NCBI RefSeq assembly: GCF_021129215.1
Contig: NZ_JAJOLP010000001.1
Location: forward strand, 2,294,001 to 2,358,000
Direction of reading: 5' to 3'
DNA length: 64,000 bases
Origin: Agromyces sp. S2-1-8
GTDB taxonomy: Bacteria > Actinomycetota > Actinomycetes > Actinomycetales > Microbacteriaceae
Shown: one piece after another, positions 35,403 through 47,288 of the stretch
Layout of the letters: each line of letters opens with the position of its first letter
Numbering within the stretch: position 1 is the stretch's first letter
Program-made: the position numbers and the translations under genes
Notes under the pieces: generated by a model
Told to the model about the DNA's origin: nothing
What the model saw: the letters and a program-made list of their open reading frames with translations, nothing else
Databases searched by the model: none

Positions 35403-37063
35403 TCAGCCGGCCCGGCTCGGTGCGTCGTCGGCCTCGAACGCGCGGGCGAGCAGCTCCGCGATCCGGCCGCGACAACCACCGCAGCCCGTGCCGGCACGGG
35501 TGTCGCGCCCGATCGCATCGACGGTGGCGTTGCCGCAGGCGGCCGACTCGGCGATGCGCCCGGCCGTGACCCCGTTGCACCAGCACACCGTCGCGGCGGG
35601 GGCGAGCCCAGCCGAACCGGTGCTCGGGTCGTCGTCGGGGCCGTCGAGGCGCAGCAGCATCGAGCGGTCGGCGGGCAGTTCGGCCCGTCGTTCGAACAGC
35701 AGCGTGAGCTCGGCGGCGGTGCGCGGCATCCCGACGCTCGCGAAGGCCGTGAGCACGCCGTCCTCGGTGACCATCTTGACGTATCGGTCGTGCTCCGGGT
35801 CGGCCCACTGGGCCACCCGCCGACGCGGGCGTTCGCGGTCGTCGTCCCACGGGTCGGCCGACACGTCGCCCACGGCGACCACGTCGAGGTGCTCGGCCTT
35901 CAGCATGACGATGGGTTCGCGTTCCGGCGCGAGCGCCTCGTCGGCGGCGATGGGCGGCGATCCCGGCGCGGCCGGGACGGCCCCGAGCGGCGCCAGATCG
36001 GACGATCGGGCCGAGCGCGCCGCCGCGACGAAGCGACCGGCGAGCCAGGCCGCCTGGCGCCATCCCGGGCCGATGAGGCCGGCGGGGGCGCCCGGGACGA
36101 TCCGGTCGGAGCCGTGCCCGGCCGAGTCGGCGATCTGCGCGCAGTCGCCGATCGCGTGGATCGCCGGGTCGGTCCACGTCTGCAGTGACGGGTGCACGAC
36201 GATGCCGACCGCGGTGCGCAGGCCGGCGAGCGTCGCGAGCTCGTTGCGCGGGCTCACACCGCACGAGAGCACGAGGAGGTCGCCGCGGAGCTCCTTGCCG
36301 TCGGCGGTGATCAGCCGGTCGAATCGGCGCTCGTCGTCCGCTCCGCGGAATCCGATCGCCTCGGCGCGGGAGTTCGCGACGACCGCGATCCCGCTTCGGC
36401 GGAGAGCTGCCCGGAGCACGAGTCCGCCTCCGCGATCGAGGTTGCGCGGCATCGGGTGCTGGCCGTGGTGCACGACGCAGACCTCGGCTCCGGCGTGCGC
36501 GGCCGCGAGCGCGAGCTCGAGTCCGAGAACGCCGGCGCCGAGCACGATGATCCGCTTGCGCTCACGTACCGTGGCGAGCACTCGTTCGGCGTCGTCGAGG
36601 TCGCGGAGCGTCGTGACGCCGGCCGGCAGGTCGCCGTCACGACCGACGAGCGCGGCGCCGTGCCGCTCGAGCGACGTGAGGTCGCGTCGCGGCCGGTCGA
36701 CGCCGTCGAGCGTCGGCACGTTGGCCCGGGCGCCCGTCGCCAGCACGAGCCGGTCGTACGGCACGAACTCGCCCGTCGAGAGCTCGACCGTCCTCGCATC
36801 GCGGTGGATCGCGCGTGCGGAGACCCCGAGCAGCACGCGGGCGCCGGCGGCTTCGGCGGCGTCGCGGTCGCCGATGGTCATCGCACCGAGCTCGGTGGCG
36901 CCGACGGCGTACTCGGCGACCAGCACCCGGTTGTACGCCTCGACGTCTTCGCCGCCGATGACCGTGAGCTCGAGCACGCCCTCGGCGACGGCGGGGAGCA
37001 GTTCGTCGACGAAGCGGGCGCCGACCGGGCCGTATCCGATGAGGACGATGCGGTGAGGTGGGC

Positions 37064-37067
<4 letters not shown>
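35403..37067 (-). CDS. Nitrate reductase electron-transfer flavoprotein with BFD domain (NasB-like)
   Basis: 554 residues. FAD motif IVLIGYGPVGARFVDELL at residues 7-24, NAD motif IIVLGAGVLGLELALAAAHAG near 165-185, and a C-terminal BFD-like [2Fe-2S] site (VCWCNGVTAGRIAE ... GTGCGGCRGRIAELL). It is like the first half of NirB without the siroheme module and would feed NAD(P)H electrons to the assimilatory nitrate reductase. Its ATG overlaps the nitrate reductase stop (ATGA), which fixes the partnership. Confidence 0.85.
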
Positions 37068-39241
<2,174 letters not shown>

Positions 39242-39251
39242 CGCGGGTTCC

Positions 39252-40640
39252 TCACACCCGGTGCGAACGAAGCGGACGCACGTAGACGAGGGCGGTCAGG
39301 AGGAGGAGCCCGGCGTAGGCGGCGACGAATCCGAGGAACGCCGCCGAGTAGCCGCCCGTCGTCTGGAACGAGAGGTTCAGGGCCTGCGGGATGAGGAAGC
39401 CGCCGTACGCGCCGATCGCCGAGATGAGGCCGAGCGCCGCCGCCGCCTTCCGGCGACGGGCGGCGTCGTCGCCGGAGGCGCGGAGCGCGAAGACGACCGG
39501 CACCATGCGATACGTCGAGCCGTTGCCGATGCCGGCCGCGGCGAACAGCAGGAGGAACAGCCCGAGGAACGGCCAGAAGCCGGCCGCGGGCACGACCACG
39601 ACGACGACGAGGGTGATGGCACCCATGGCCGCGAAGGCGCACATCGTGATGCGGGCCCCGCCGAACCGGTCGGCGAGCCGGCCGCCGAAGGGACGGGCGA
39701 GCGACCCCACGAGCGCCCCGAGGAAGGCGAGGGAGACCGACGCGCCGCCGACCGCGAAGGTCGAGAACGCGGGGAACTGGTCCGCGATGAGCTTCGGGAA
39801 CACGCTCGCGAAGCCGATGAACGAACCGAACGTGCCGATGTAGAGCGAAGAGAGCAACCAGAGGTGCGGCTCCTTGAGGGCGGCCGCCGAGCCGGCGAGG
39901 TCGGCCTTCGCGTTCGAGAGGTTGTCCATGCGGCGCCAGGCGCCGATCATCGCCACGACGATGAGCGGCACCCAGATCCAGCCGGCGAGCGGCAGTTGCA
40001 GGGTCGCGCCGGCGCCGATCGTGATGATGACGGGCACGGCGAACTGCGCGACCGCGGCGCCGAGGTTGCCGCCCGCGGCGTTGAGGCCGAGCGCCCAGCC
40101 CTTCTCGCGCTGCGGGTAGAAGTACGTGATGTTCGCCATGGAGCTCGCGAAGTTGCCGCCGCCGAACCCGGCGAGCGCCGCGGCGGCGAGGAGCACGGGG
40201 AACGGCGTCGCCGGGTTCACGACGCAGACGGCGAGCGCGATCGTCGGCACGAGGAGCAGCCCGGCCGAGACGATCGTCCAGTTGCGTCCGCCGAACCTCG
40301 GCACGAGGAACGAGTAGGGGATGCGCAGGGTCGCGCCGACGAGGCTCGGAATCGAGATGAGCCAGAACACCTCGCTCGTCGAGAGCACGAACCCCGCATC
40401 CGGCAGCGCGACCGCGACGATCGACCAGAGCTGCCACACCACGAAGCCGAGGAACTCGGCGAAGATCGACCAGCGCAGGTTGCGGCGGGCGATGCTGCGC
40501 CCCTGCGACGCCCACTGCACCGCATCCTCGGGGTCCCAGCCGTCGATCCACCGGCCGGGCCGGGTGACGAGGTCCGGTGCGGGCTGCGCAGCGGTCGGGC
40601 TCTGGGTCGAGTGCGGTTCGGTGCTCACGGTGTCGGTCAT
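39252..40640 (-). CDS. narK: NarK-type nitrate/nitrite transporter
   Basis: 462-residue MFS protein with about twelve helices after a 60-residue cytoplasmic N-terminus. The nitrate signature AGFGGGNFASSMANITYFYP in helix 5 is clear, and the second half carries GNGSTYRMVPVVFAL. It imports nitrate for the reductase encoded next. GGAGG precedes the ATG. Upstream lies a GlnR-like box with a TAGCGT -10 element. Confidence 0.92.
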   Translation of the reverse strand: MTDTVSTEPHSTQSPTAAQPAPDLVTRPGRWIDGWDPEDAVQWASQGRSIARRNLRWSIFAEFLGFVVWQLWSIVAVALPDAGFVLSTSEVFWLISIPSLVGATLRIPYSFLVPRFGGRNWTIVSAGLLLVPTIALAVCVVNPATPFPVLLAAAALAGFGGGNFASSMANITYFYPQREKGWALGLNAAGGNLGAAVAQFAVPVIITIGAGATLQLPLAGWIWVPLIVVAMIGAWRRMDNLSNAKADLAGSAAALKEPHLWLLSSLYIGTFGSFIGFASVFPKLIADQFPAFSTFAVGGASVSLAFLGALVGSLARPFGGRLADRFGGARITMCAFAAMGAITLVVVVVVPAAGFWPFLGLFLLLFAAAGIGNGSTYRMVPVVFALRASGDDAARRRKAAAALGLISAIGAYGGFLIPQALNLSFQTTGGYSAAFLGFVAAYAGLLLLTALVYVRPLRSHRV

Positions 40641-40681
40641 CGGGGCCTCCGTTGCGGTCGCGGTCGGGGTTCGTGACGTCG

Positions 40682-40724
40682 ACGCTAGTGAGCGGGTGTT
40701 TCGACCGGTCGCTGCGGTCGTGAA
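40682..40724 (-). promoter_or_regulatory. GlnR-like box and promoter of narK
   Basis: On the minus strand TTCAC (40724-40720), N17, GAAAC (40702-40698), N10, TAGCGT (40687-40682). The 22-base distance between TTCAC and GAAAC keeps the 11-bp phase. The GAAAC-N10-TAGCGTCG block is spaced exactly as at nirD. Confidence 0.6.
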
Positions 40725-40776
40725 CGCTGCGTCTCCACCTGCTCACCCGCGCGGCGGCGACGTGTGAGGGCGGTCA

Positions 40777-41907
40777 TCAGACGTCGATCCGGTAGCCGCG
40801 CTTGACGACGGTCGTGATGAGTCCGGGAACGCCGATGGTGCGGCGCAGGCGGCTGAGCGCGACCTCGAGCGCGTGCGGGTCGGTCGTGCCGGGCAGGCCG
40901 GATGCCAGGCGGTCGCGTGCGACGACCGCGCCGTGGGCGAGGACGAGCGCGCGCAGCAGCGCGAGCGCGACGGGGGCGAGCGGCACTCGTCGATCGTGGA
41001 TGTCGAGCATCGAGCCGCGGAGCTCGAGCGGCCCGTGCCGGGTGTCGAGGCGGATGACGCGCGACTGCTCGAGGTGCTCGCACACGAGGCGGATGAGTGC
41101 GCCCATCCGGTAGCGCTCCGGCGTGATCGGGGTGATGCCGGCATCCTCGAGCGGGGCGGCGGTCACGGGACCGACGGCCGCGGCGACGACGGGACCGCAC
41201 ATCGCGTCGACGAGCTCGTCGTACCGCCCGCGCGCCTCAGCGGCGCCGAAGAGCGCGTGCACCGCCGGCGCGCTCGTGAAGGTGATGCAGTCGAGCCCGC
41301 CCGAGCAGGCCGCGTCGATGAGCCGGTCGACGCGGTCGTCGTCGGCGTCGGTCTCCACCCAGCGGTACGGCTCGACCGTGAGCACGCGGGCGTGCGCCTC
41401 GTGCAGCCGTTCGAGCTGGAACGGCTGCAGGAAGCCGTGCAGCTGCACCGCGACGGTGAGACCCGGCGGATAGCGTTCGAGCACCTCGTCGACGAGCGAC
41501 TCGGTCGTCTCCTCGGCGCTCATCCCCACGTCGCCGAGGCCCGCGGCGCGGATGCCGCCGCGCGCCTTCGGCCCGCGCACGAGGATGTCGGTCGCGGAGA
41601 GCGCCTCGACGAGGTCCTCGCCGAGCCCAGCGGCATCGGCGACCTCGAACCAGCGCCGCACCCCGTACGCGGTCGTGGCGAGCAGCACGTCGGGGCGTGC
41701 GGCGATGATCGCCCTGGTGTCGGCGATCACGGGATCGTCGGAGACCGCGTTCGCCATGCGCAGCGTCGGTGCGTGCAGCACCTGGGCGCCCCGTCGTGCG
41801 AGGGCGTCGATCAGGTCGCCCGCGCGGCGGTCGCTCGTCACGCCGATCCGGAATCCGGCGAGCTGGTCGGGCCGGAAGCCCGGCGCGCAGTCCGAGGCAT
41901 CCGTCAT
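40777..41907 (-). CDS. Uroporphyrinogen-III synthase-like domain fused to a winged-helix domain
   Basis: 376 residues. Residues about 10-265 are a HemD fold (FRIGVTSDRRAGDLIDALARRG; ITFTSAPAVHALF). Residues about 275-376 are an OmpR/PhoB-type DNA-binding domain (VALALLRALVLAHGAVV ... TTVVKRGYRIDV) without a receiver domain. This fusion is known near actinobacterial nitrite reductase genes and is a candidate regulator that senses a tetrapyrrole precursor; enzyme activity is uncertain. Its ATG overlaps the SUMT stop. Confidence 0.87.
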   Translation of the reverse strand: MTDASDCAPGFRPDQLAGFRIGVTSDRRAGDLIDALARRGAQVLHAPTLRMANAVSDDPVIADTRAIIAARPDVLLATTAYGVRRWFEVADAAGLGEDLVEALSATDILVRGPKARGGIRAAGLGDVGMSAEETTESLVDEVLERYPPGLTVAVQLHGFLQPFQLERLHEAHARVLTVEPYRWVETDADDDRVDRLIDAACSGGLDCITFTSAPAVHALFGAAEARGRYDELVDAMCGPVVAAAVGPVTAAPLEDAGITPITPERYRMGALIRLVCEHLEQSRVIRLDTRHGPLELRGSMLDIHDRRVPLAPVALALLRALVLAHGAVVARDRLASGLPGTTDPHALEVALSRLRRTIGVPGLITTVVKRGYRIDV

Positions 41908-42677
41908 GCGACCACCGACCAGCGGGCGGCGCGCTCCATGAGCTCGGCGGCGCTCGCGTCGCCGTCGTGCGCGAGGCGCACGACCTCGCCGACGACCACG
42001 ACGGCGGGTGAGGCGACCCGGGCCCGTGCCGCCGCCTGCACGATGTCGCCGAGCGTGCCGAGCGTCGTCCGTTGCGCCGGGGTGCAGCCGCGTTCCACGA
42101 CGGCGACGGGATGCCGTGCCGGGAGTCCGTGCCTCGCGAGGCCGGCCGCGAGCGACGGCAGCGTGCCGATGCCCATGAGGACGACGATCGTGCCGCCGAG
42201 CCCTGCGAGGTGGCGCAGCTCGTCGTCGGCGAGCGGGGCGTGACCCGACACGACGGTGAATGCGTGGCTCACCCCGCGGTGCGTGAGCGGGATGCCGGCG
42301 GCCGCCGGCACCGAGATCGCACTCGTGACGCCGGGCACCACGTCGACGGGGATGCCCGCGGCATGGCAGGCGAGCACCTCCTCGCCGCCGCGGCCGAGCA
42401 CGTAGGGATCGCCGCCCTTCAGTCGGACGACGTGGGCGCCGGATGCCGCGTGGCCGACGAGCATCGCCTCGATCTCGTGCTGAGGCACGGCGTGGTGGCC
42501 CGGGCGCTTCCCGACATCGACGAGCAGCGCCCCCGGCGCGAGAGCTGCGAGCTCGTCGTGCGGAGCCAGCCGGTCGTAGAGCACGACATCGGCGTCGGCG
42601 AGCGCACGCGCGGCGCGCAGCGTCAGCAGGTCGACGGCGCCCGGGCCCCCGCCGACGAGCGTCACCCGGCCGGTCAT
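41904..42677 (-). CDS. cobA: Uroporphyrinogen-III C-methyltransferase (SUMT)
   Basis: 257-residue SAM methyltransferase that makes precorrin-2 for siroheme. Signatures [22 protein letters not shown] at the start, [16 protein letters not shown] near 95-110 and [19 protein letters not shown]. It is a stand-alone SUMT without the CysG dehydrogenase/chelatase half. ATGA overlaps link it to nirB upstream and the HemD-like gene downstream, so siroheme supply is translated with nitrite reductase. Confidence 0.93.
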   Translation of the reverse strand: MTGRVTLVGGGPGAVDLLTLRAARALADADVVLYDRLAPHDELAALAPGALLVDVGKRPGHHAVPQHEIEAMLVGHAASGAHVVRLKGGDPYVLGRGGEEVLACHAAGIPVDVVPGVTSAISVPAAAGIPLTHRGVSHAFTVVSGHAPLADDELRHLAGLGGTIVVLMGIGTLPSLAAGLARHGLPARHPVAVVERGCTPAQRTTLGTLGDIVQAAARARVASPAVVVVGEVVRLAHDGDASAAELMERAARWSVVA

Positions 42678-45274
42678 CGTGCGCCCTCCCGCACGGGGAT
42701 GCGCGCCCCCGAGACGAGCACCGCCCGCCCGTCGGCGCGCTCCTCGGGGGTCGCCGGGCGGAACTGGTCCCGTTCCGGTACCCGGGCGATAGACGGGTCG
42801 GGGGTGCCGGGGGCGTTGACGAACGAGCGGAAGCGCCGGAGCCGCTCGGGGTCGGCGAGGGTCGCCGCCCACTCGTCCTCGTAGTGCTCGACGTGCGCGC
42901 CGACCGCGGCTTCCAGTTCTGCTGCGAGGCCGAGCGAGTCGTCGACGACGACCTCGCGCACGTGGCCGATCCCGCCCTCGAGGTCCTCCATCCAGCGGGC
43001 GGTCCGCTGCAGGCGGTCGGCGGTGCGGATGTAGTACATCAGGTACCGGTCGATATACCGGATGAGCGTCTCGTCGTCGAGGTCGCTCGCGAGCAGCTGC
43101 GCGTGCGCCGGCTGGAAGCCGCCGTTGCCGCCGACGTAGAGGTTCCAGCCCGCGTCGGTCGCGATCACGCCGACGTCCTTGCCGCGCGCCTCCGCGCACT
43201 CGCGGGCGCACCCCGAGACGCCGAACTTGAGCTTGTGCGGGGAGCGGAGACCGCGGTAGCGCAGTTCGAGGCGGACCGCCATGGCCACCGAATCCTGCAC
43301 GCCGTAGCGGCACCAGGTCGAGCCGACGCAGCTCTTCACGTTGCGCAGTGCCTTGCCGTACGCCTGCCCCGACTCGAAGCCGGCGTCGACGAGCCGGCGC
43401 CAGATGTCGGGCAGCTGGTCGAGCCGTGCGCCGAACAGGTCGATGCGCTGGCCGCCGGTGATCTTCGTGTACAGGCCGAACTCCATCGCCACCTCGGCGA
43501 TGACCGCGAGCTTCTCAGGAGTGACCTCGCCGGCGGGGATGCGGGGGACGACCGAGTAGGTGCCGTCCTTCTGCATGTTCGCCATCGCCCGGTCGTTGGT
43601 GTCCTGCAGTGCTCCGCGGCCGCCGTCGAGGATGTACGAGCCGTGCTGGGTGGCGAGGATCGACGCGATCACCGGTTTGCAGACGTCGCACCCCCGGCCG
43701 GTGCCGAGCCGCTCGACGATCTCGTCGAACGACGTGAGCCCGAGCACTCGGATCGACTCGAAGAGCTCCTGCCGGCTCAGGTCGAAGTGCTCGCACAGCG
43801 CGCGCGACGGGGTCACGCCCGACTTCACGAGCTCCGACTCGAGCAGCTTCTTCACGAGCGGCACGCAGGAGCCGCACTGCGTGCCGGCCCGGGTGCACGC
43901 CTTGAGCTCGCCGAGGTCGGTGCAGCCCGGCACGTGATCGTCGCCGGCGACCGCGCCGCGGATCGTGCCCGCGGCGACGTTGTTGCAGGCGCAGACGAGC
44001 GCGCCGTCCGGCAGCTCGTCGCCGGCGGGCGGCTCGACGCCGGCTGCCGACAGGTAGGCCGCGGGTTCGGCCGAGAGCTCCGTGCCGAGCAGCGGCCGGA
44101 GCGAGGAGTACGGAGCCGCGTCGCCGACGAACACGCCGCCGAGCAGCGTCTTCGCGTCGTCGGTCATGACGAGCTTCTGGTACAGCCCGCGAGCGGGGTC
44201 GGCGTAGACGATCTCGAGTGCGTGCTCGGTTCGCGCGAGGGCGTCGCCGAAGCTCGCGACGTCGACGCCCGAGAGCTTGAGCTTGGTCGCGTCGTCGACC
44301 GTCGTGAACTCCGCGGTCCCGCCGAGCAGCCGGTCGGCGACGACCTCCGCCATGGCGTTCGCCGGGGCGACGAGACCCGTGCACCGCCCGTCGAAGCTCG
44401 CCACCTCGCCGATGGCCCAGACGTTCGGCAGGGACGTCGCGCACGAGGTGTCGACGGCGACGCCGCCGCGCGGGCCGAGCTCGAGGCCGAGGTCGCGGGC
44501 GAGCTCGTCGCGCGGGGTGATGCCGATCGCGAAGACGATCACGTCGCAGTCGATGCGACGCCCGTTCGCGAGCTCGACGCCGACCACCGAACCGTGCTCG
44601 ACGACGACCGCCGCCGGGCGGGTGCCGAGGTGCAGGCCGATGCCCTGGCCCGCCATGATGCGGCCGAGTGCGCGTCCCGCGCCCTCGTCGAGCTGGGCCG
44701 ACATGAGCCAGCCGCCCGAGTGCACGACGGCCGTGTGCGCGCCGAGCCCGGCGAGCCCGCCCGCGGCCTCGAGGCCGAGCAGCCCGCCGCCTGCGACGAC
44801 GACCTGGGCGGGCCTGCCTCGCTCCCGGGCGATCGCCGCGGTCTCGGCGACGAGCGCGTCGACGTCGTCGATCGTGCGGTACACGCGGGCGTGCTCGGCC
44901 CCGGGGAGGTCGGGAACCGGTGCGCTCGAACCCGTCGCGAGCACGAGCTCGTCCCACGGCAGGACCAGGCCGCTCGAGGTCGTCGCGGTGCGCGCCGAGG
45001 CGTCGACGTCGACGACCCGGTCGCCCACGACGAGCTCGACGCGGCCGTCATCCCACATCGCGCTCGGTTCGAGGGTGAGGTCCGTCGCGGCATCCGCGAG
45101 CCGGGTGCTGAGCGCGACCCGGTCGTACGGCGCATGGCGTTCTTCGCCGACGACGGTGACGCGCAGCGCGTGGTCGGCGTCGCGGGCGTGCAGGCTGTCG
45201 GCGAGGCGATGGGCCGCGGGCCCGCCGCCGACGATGACGACGTCGCGCACCGCGGCACGGCTGTTCTCGGTCAT
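42674..45274 (-). CDS. nirB: Assimilatory nitrite reductase large subunit
   Basis: 866 residues. N-terminal FAD/NAD modules (VVIVGGGPAAHRLADSLHARD; VVVAGGGLLGLEAAGGLAGLG), two BFD-like [2Fe-2S] sites (VCACNNVAAGTIRGAV ... TQCGSCVPLVKKLL; GCDVCKPVIASIL), and the C-terminal siroheme/[4Fe-4S] module with CVGSTWC and SGCARECAEA. It reduces nitrite to ammonium with NAD(P)H. It is first in an operon with cobA and the HemD-like gene and is divergent from nirD. Confidence 0.95.
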   Translation of the reverse strand: MTENSRAAVRDVVIVGGGPAAHRLADSLHARDADHALRVTVVGEERHAPYDRVALSTRLADAATDLTLEPSAMWDDGRVELVVGDRVVDVDASARTATTSSGLVLPWDELVLATGSSAPVPDLPGAEHARVYRTIDDVDALVAETAAIARERGRPAQVVVAGGGLLGLEAAGGLAGLGAHTAVVHSGGWLMSAQLDEGAGRALGRIMAGQGIGLHLGTRPAAVVVEHGSVVGVELANGRRIDCDVIVFAIGITPRDELARDLGLELGPRGGVAVDTSCATSLPNVWAIGEVASFDGRCTGLVAPANAMAEVVADRLLGGTAEFTTVDDATKLKLSGVDVASFGDALARTEHALEIVYADPARGLYQKLVMTDDAKTLLGGVFVGDAAPYSSLRPLLGTELSAEPAAYLSAAGVEPPAGDELPDGALVCACNNVAAGTIRGAVAGDDHVPGCTDLGELKACTRAGTQCGSCVPLVKKLLESELVKSGVTPSRALCEHFDLSRQELFESIRVLGLTSFDEIVERLGTGRGCDVCKPVIASILATQHGSYILDGGRGALQDTNDRAMANMQKDGTYSVVPRIPAGEVTPEKLAVIAEVAMEFGLYTKITGGQRIDLFGARLDQLPDIWRRLVDAGFESGQAYGKALRNVKSCVGSTWCRYGVQDSVAMAVRLELRYRGLRSPHKLKFGVSGCARECAEARGKDVGVIATDAGWNLYVGGNGGFQPAHAQLLASDLDDETLIRYIDRYLMYYIRTADRLQRTARWMEDLEGGIGHVREVVVDDSLGLAAELEAAVGAHVEHYEDEWAATLADPERLRRFRSFVNAPGTPDPSIARVPERDQFRPATPEERADGRAVLVSGARIPVREGAR

Positions 45275-45301
45275 GCTGCCTCCCCGGGCTCGGATGAGGC
45301 G

Positions 45302-45344
45302 AGCGTAGGTGGGGGCGGTTTCGGGGCTGTTACGGCGGGGTAAC
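45302..45344 (-). promoter_or_regulatory. GlnR-like box and promoter of nirB
   Basis: On the minus strand GTTAC (45344-45340), N6, GTAAC (45333-45329), N6, GAAAC (45322-45318), N10, TACGCT (45307-45302). Three consecutive 11-bp phased half-sites make this the best GlnR-like match in the window. Confidence 0.65.
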
Positions 45345-45382
45345 CTCGGCGCACCGGCGCCGCACGCGCCCGGTCGCCGGGT

Positions 45383-45448
45383 GTGAGGCGGACGTCATGC
45401 GGGTGTAACGGCGACGGGAGGGTCGTCGAAACAGGCGGCCGCTAGCGT
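45383..45448 (+). promoter_or_regulatory. GlnR-like box and promoter of nirD
   Basis: GTGAG-N6-GTCAT-N6-GTAAC (45383-45409), then GAAAC (45428-45432), N10 and TAGCGT (45443-45448). The upstream trio is out of phase with GAAAC by one base, so two overlapping sites are possible. Confidence 0.5.
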
Positions 45449-45496
45449 CGGACGCACGCGCCGGCGCCCCGAGCGCCGCCGAGGAGAGGAGCCGCC

Positions 45497-45847
45497 ATGT
45501 CGACGACGATCGAGTCGAGGGTCGCCTGGGTGCGGACCTGCGGCGTCGACGACCTCGAGCCTGGCTGGGGCGAGGTCGCACTGCACGGGTCTCGCCAGAT
45601 CGCCCTGGTCCTGCTCGACGATCGCGAGGTCTACGCCGTCGACCACCACGATCCGCACACGGGCGCACCCGTGATGGCGCGCGGCATCGTGGGGTCGCGG
45701 GGCGAGCGCCCGACGATCGCCTCGCCGCTGCACAAGGAGGTCTACGACCTCGGCACGGGGGAGTGCTTCACCGACGGCTCGCTCGCGCTTCGCACCTACC
45801 GCACCCGGATCGTCGGAGGCATGATCGAGGTCGAGCTCGACGTGTGA
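45497..45847 (+). CDS. nirD: Nitrite reductase small subunit NirD
   Basis: 116 residues with the Rieske-like NirD fold (REVYAVDHHDPHTGAPVMARGIVGSRG). The Cys/His cluster ligands of true Rieske proteins are absent, as is normal for NirD. Start ATG at 45497 behind GAGGAG. It is transcribed away from nirB instead of following it as in most nirBD operons, and has its own GAAAC-N10-TAGCGT promoter. It converges with map across 17 bases. Confidence 0.92.
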   Translation: MSTTIESRVAWVRTCGVDDLEPGWGEVALHGSRQIALVLLDDREVYAVDHHDPHTGAPVMARGIVGSRGERPTIASPLHKEVYDLGTGECFTDGSLALRTYRTRIVGGMIEVELDV

Positions 45848-45864
45848 ACCTGTACGCCGTCGGT

Positions 45865-46653
45865 TCAGCCGCGCTGCGTGAGCACGATCGGGTCGCCGTC
45901 GGTGACGGCGATCGTGTGCTCCGAGTGCGCGCCGCGCGAGCCGTCGGCACTGCGGAGCGTCCAGCCGTCGGGATCGGTGAAGATCTCGTCGGTCGTCTCG
46001 AGCCACCACGGCTCGATCGCGATCACGAGGCCGGGCTTGAGGGGAAGCCCGCGACCCGGGCGCCCGCTGTTCGGGATGTGCGGGTCGCCGTGCATGGTGC
46101 GGCCGACGCCGTGCCCTCCGAAGTCGGTGTTGACGCGGTAGCCCGACGCCTTCGCGACGTCGCCGATCGCCCGGGAGATGTCGCCGATGCGGTTGCCGGG
46201 ACGCGCGGCGGCGATGCCGGCGGCGAGCGCGCGCTCCGTCGAGTCGATGAGCCGCAGATCCTCGTCGCGAGGGGTGCCGACGACGATCGATCGCGCCGAG
46301 TCGGCGACCCAGCCGTTCACCGAGGCGGCGAAGTCGAGGCTCAGCAGGTCGCCGTCGCGCAGCTTGTAGTCGCGGGGGAGCCCGTGCAGCACCGCGTCGT
46401 TCACCGAGGTGCAGATGACCTTGCCGAACGGACTCGCGCCGAACGACGGGTGGTAGTCGATGTAGCAGCTCTCCGCTCCGGCCTTGCGGATCATCTCGTG
46501 CGCGAGCGCGTCGAGCTCGAGCAGGTTGACGCCGACGGCCGCGGCCTTCGACGTCGCCTCGATGACGCTCGCGACGAAGCGGCCGGCGGGCCGCATCTCC
46601 TCGATCTCGGCGGGGGTCCTCAGTTCGATCACGGTCATCCTCTCCGAGTCCAT
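45865..46653 (-). CDS. map: Type I methionine aminopeptidase
   Basis: 262 residues. Metal ligands are in place: Asp in LSLDFAASVNG, Asp in VADSARS, His in GGHGVGRTMH, Glu in AIEPWW and Glu in HSEHTIAV. It removes initiator Met from nascent proteins. The start at 46653 (MDSERMTVIEL) is chosen because GGAG lies 8 bases ahead; ATG at 46638 has its GGAGAGG directly adjacent and GTG at 46680 lacks support. Divergent from a small membrane protein gene. Confidence 0.93.
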   Translation of the reverse strand: MDSERMTVIELRTPAEIEEMRPAGRFVASVIEATSKAAAVGVNLLELDALAHEMIRKAGAESCYIDYHPSFGASPFGKVICTSVNDAVLHGLPRDYKLRDGDLLSLDFAASVNGWVADSARSIVVGTPRDEDLRLIDSTERALAAGIAAARPGNRIGDISRAIGDVAKASGYRVNTDFGGHGVGRTMHGDPHIPNSGRPGRGLPLKPGLVIAIEPWWLETTDEIFTDPDGWTLRSADGSRGAHSEHTIAVTDGDPIVLTQRG

Positions 46654-46706
46654 TCTGTCGGCTCCGCCCTGAGTGAACACCCGGCGCGCTCGCAGGCGGT
46701 CGGGAT

Positions 46707-46712
46707 TAGCCT
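46707..46712 (+). promoter_or_regulatory. -10 box, leaderless transcript predicted
   Basis: TAGCCT ends 6 bases before ATG at 46719; no Shine-Dalgarno in between. Confidence 0.45.
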
Positions 46713-46718
46713 TGGCAC

Positions 46719-47249
46719 ATGCTCATCCGGCGCCTCTTCTACCGCTGGCAGTTCATCGCGATCGTCGCGCTGCCGGTGTGGTTGCTCGTGGGCTGGGCGA
46801 TCTTCGGCTCGGGCGGCTGGGGCACGCTCGGGCTCGTCATCGTCGTGCCGATCGCGTTCCTCACGCTCGGGGTGGTCGCCCTGCTCGTGAACGCGAGGCC
46901 GACGGTCCGCCGCGAGCGGGCGGTCTCGTGGACCGACGTCGGCGTGCTCGGCGCCTGGCACGCCGCCATCATCGGCACCGGGTTCTACCTCGCCTCCAGC
47001 GGCGTGTTCGGCCTCCTCGCGGTGGTCGGTGCGATCGCCGCGTTCTGGGTGGTCCTGTGGGAACTCGTGCGCGACGGCGCGAGGCGCATGAACGCGTCGA
47101 TGGCCGAGTTCGAGCGGCTCGCGGCCGAGCAGCGCGGCGGCGGACCGGCGGGGGATGCCTCGGCGCGGCGTCCGCCGTTCCCGTCGACCGGCTCGGGGCG
47201 GGGCGACGACGACGGCGATGTCATCATCGTCCACGAGGTGCGCGACTGA
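46719..47249 (+). CDS. Membrane protein of unknown function
   Basis: 176 residues. Four predicted membrane segments (about 10-30, 35-57, 75-95 and 97-115) and a charged cytoplasmic tail of about 55 residues ending DDDGDVIIVHEVRD. No catalytic motif is visible. Similar small proteins lie between map and rplS in related actinobacteria by my recollection. The mRNA is probably leaderless. rplS follows after a 216-base gap with its own promoter, so no operon is implied. Confidence 0.8.
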   Translation: MLIRRLFYRWQFIAIVALPVWLLVGWAIFGSGGWGTLGLVIVVPIAFLTLGVVALLVNARPTVRRERAVSWTDVGVLGAWHAAIIGTGFYLASSGVFGLLAVVGAIAAFWVVLWELVRDGARRMNASMAEFERLAAEQRGGGPAGDASARRPPFPSTGSGRGDDDGDVIIVHEVRD

Positions 47250-47288
47250 TCACCGTCGCGGCGCGGTCGAGGCATCCGTCTCGTCGCT

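Noticed and set aside
42443-45343. Plus-strand frame of 966 codons opposite nirB
   Set aside because: No recognisable domain; nirB on the other strand carries all cofactor motifs.
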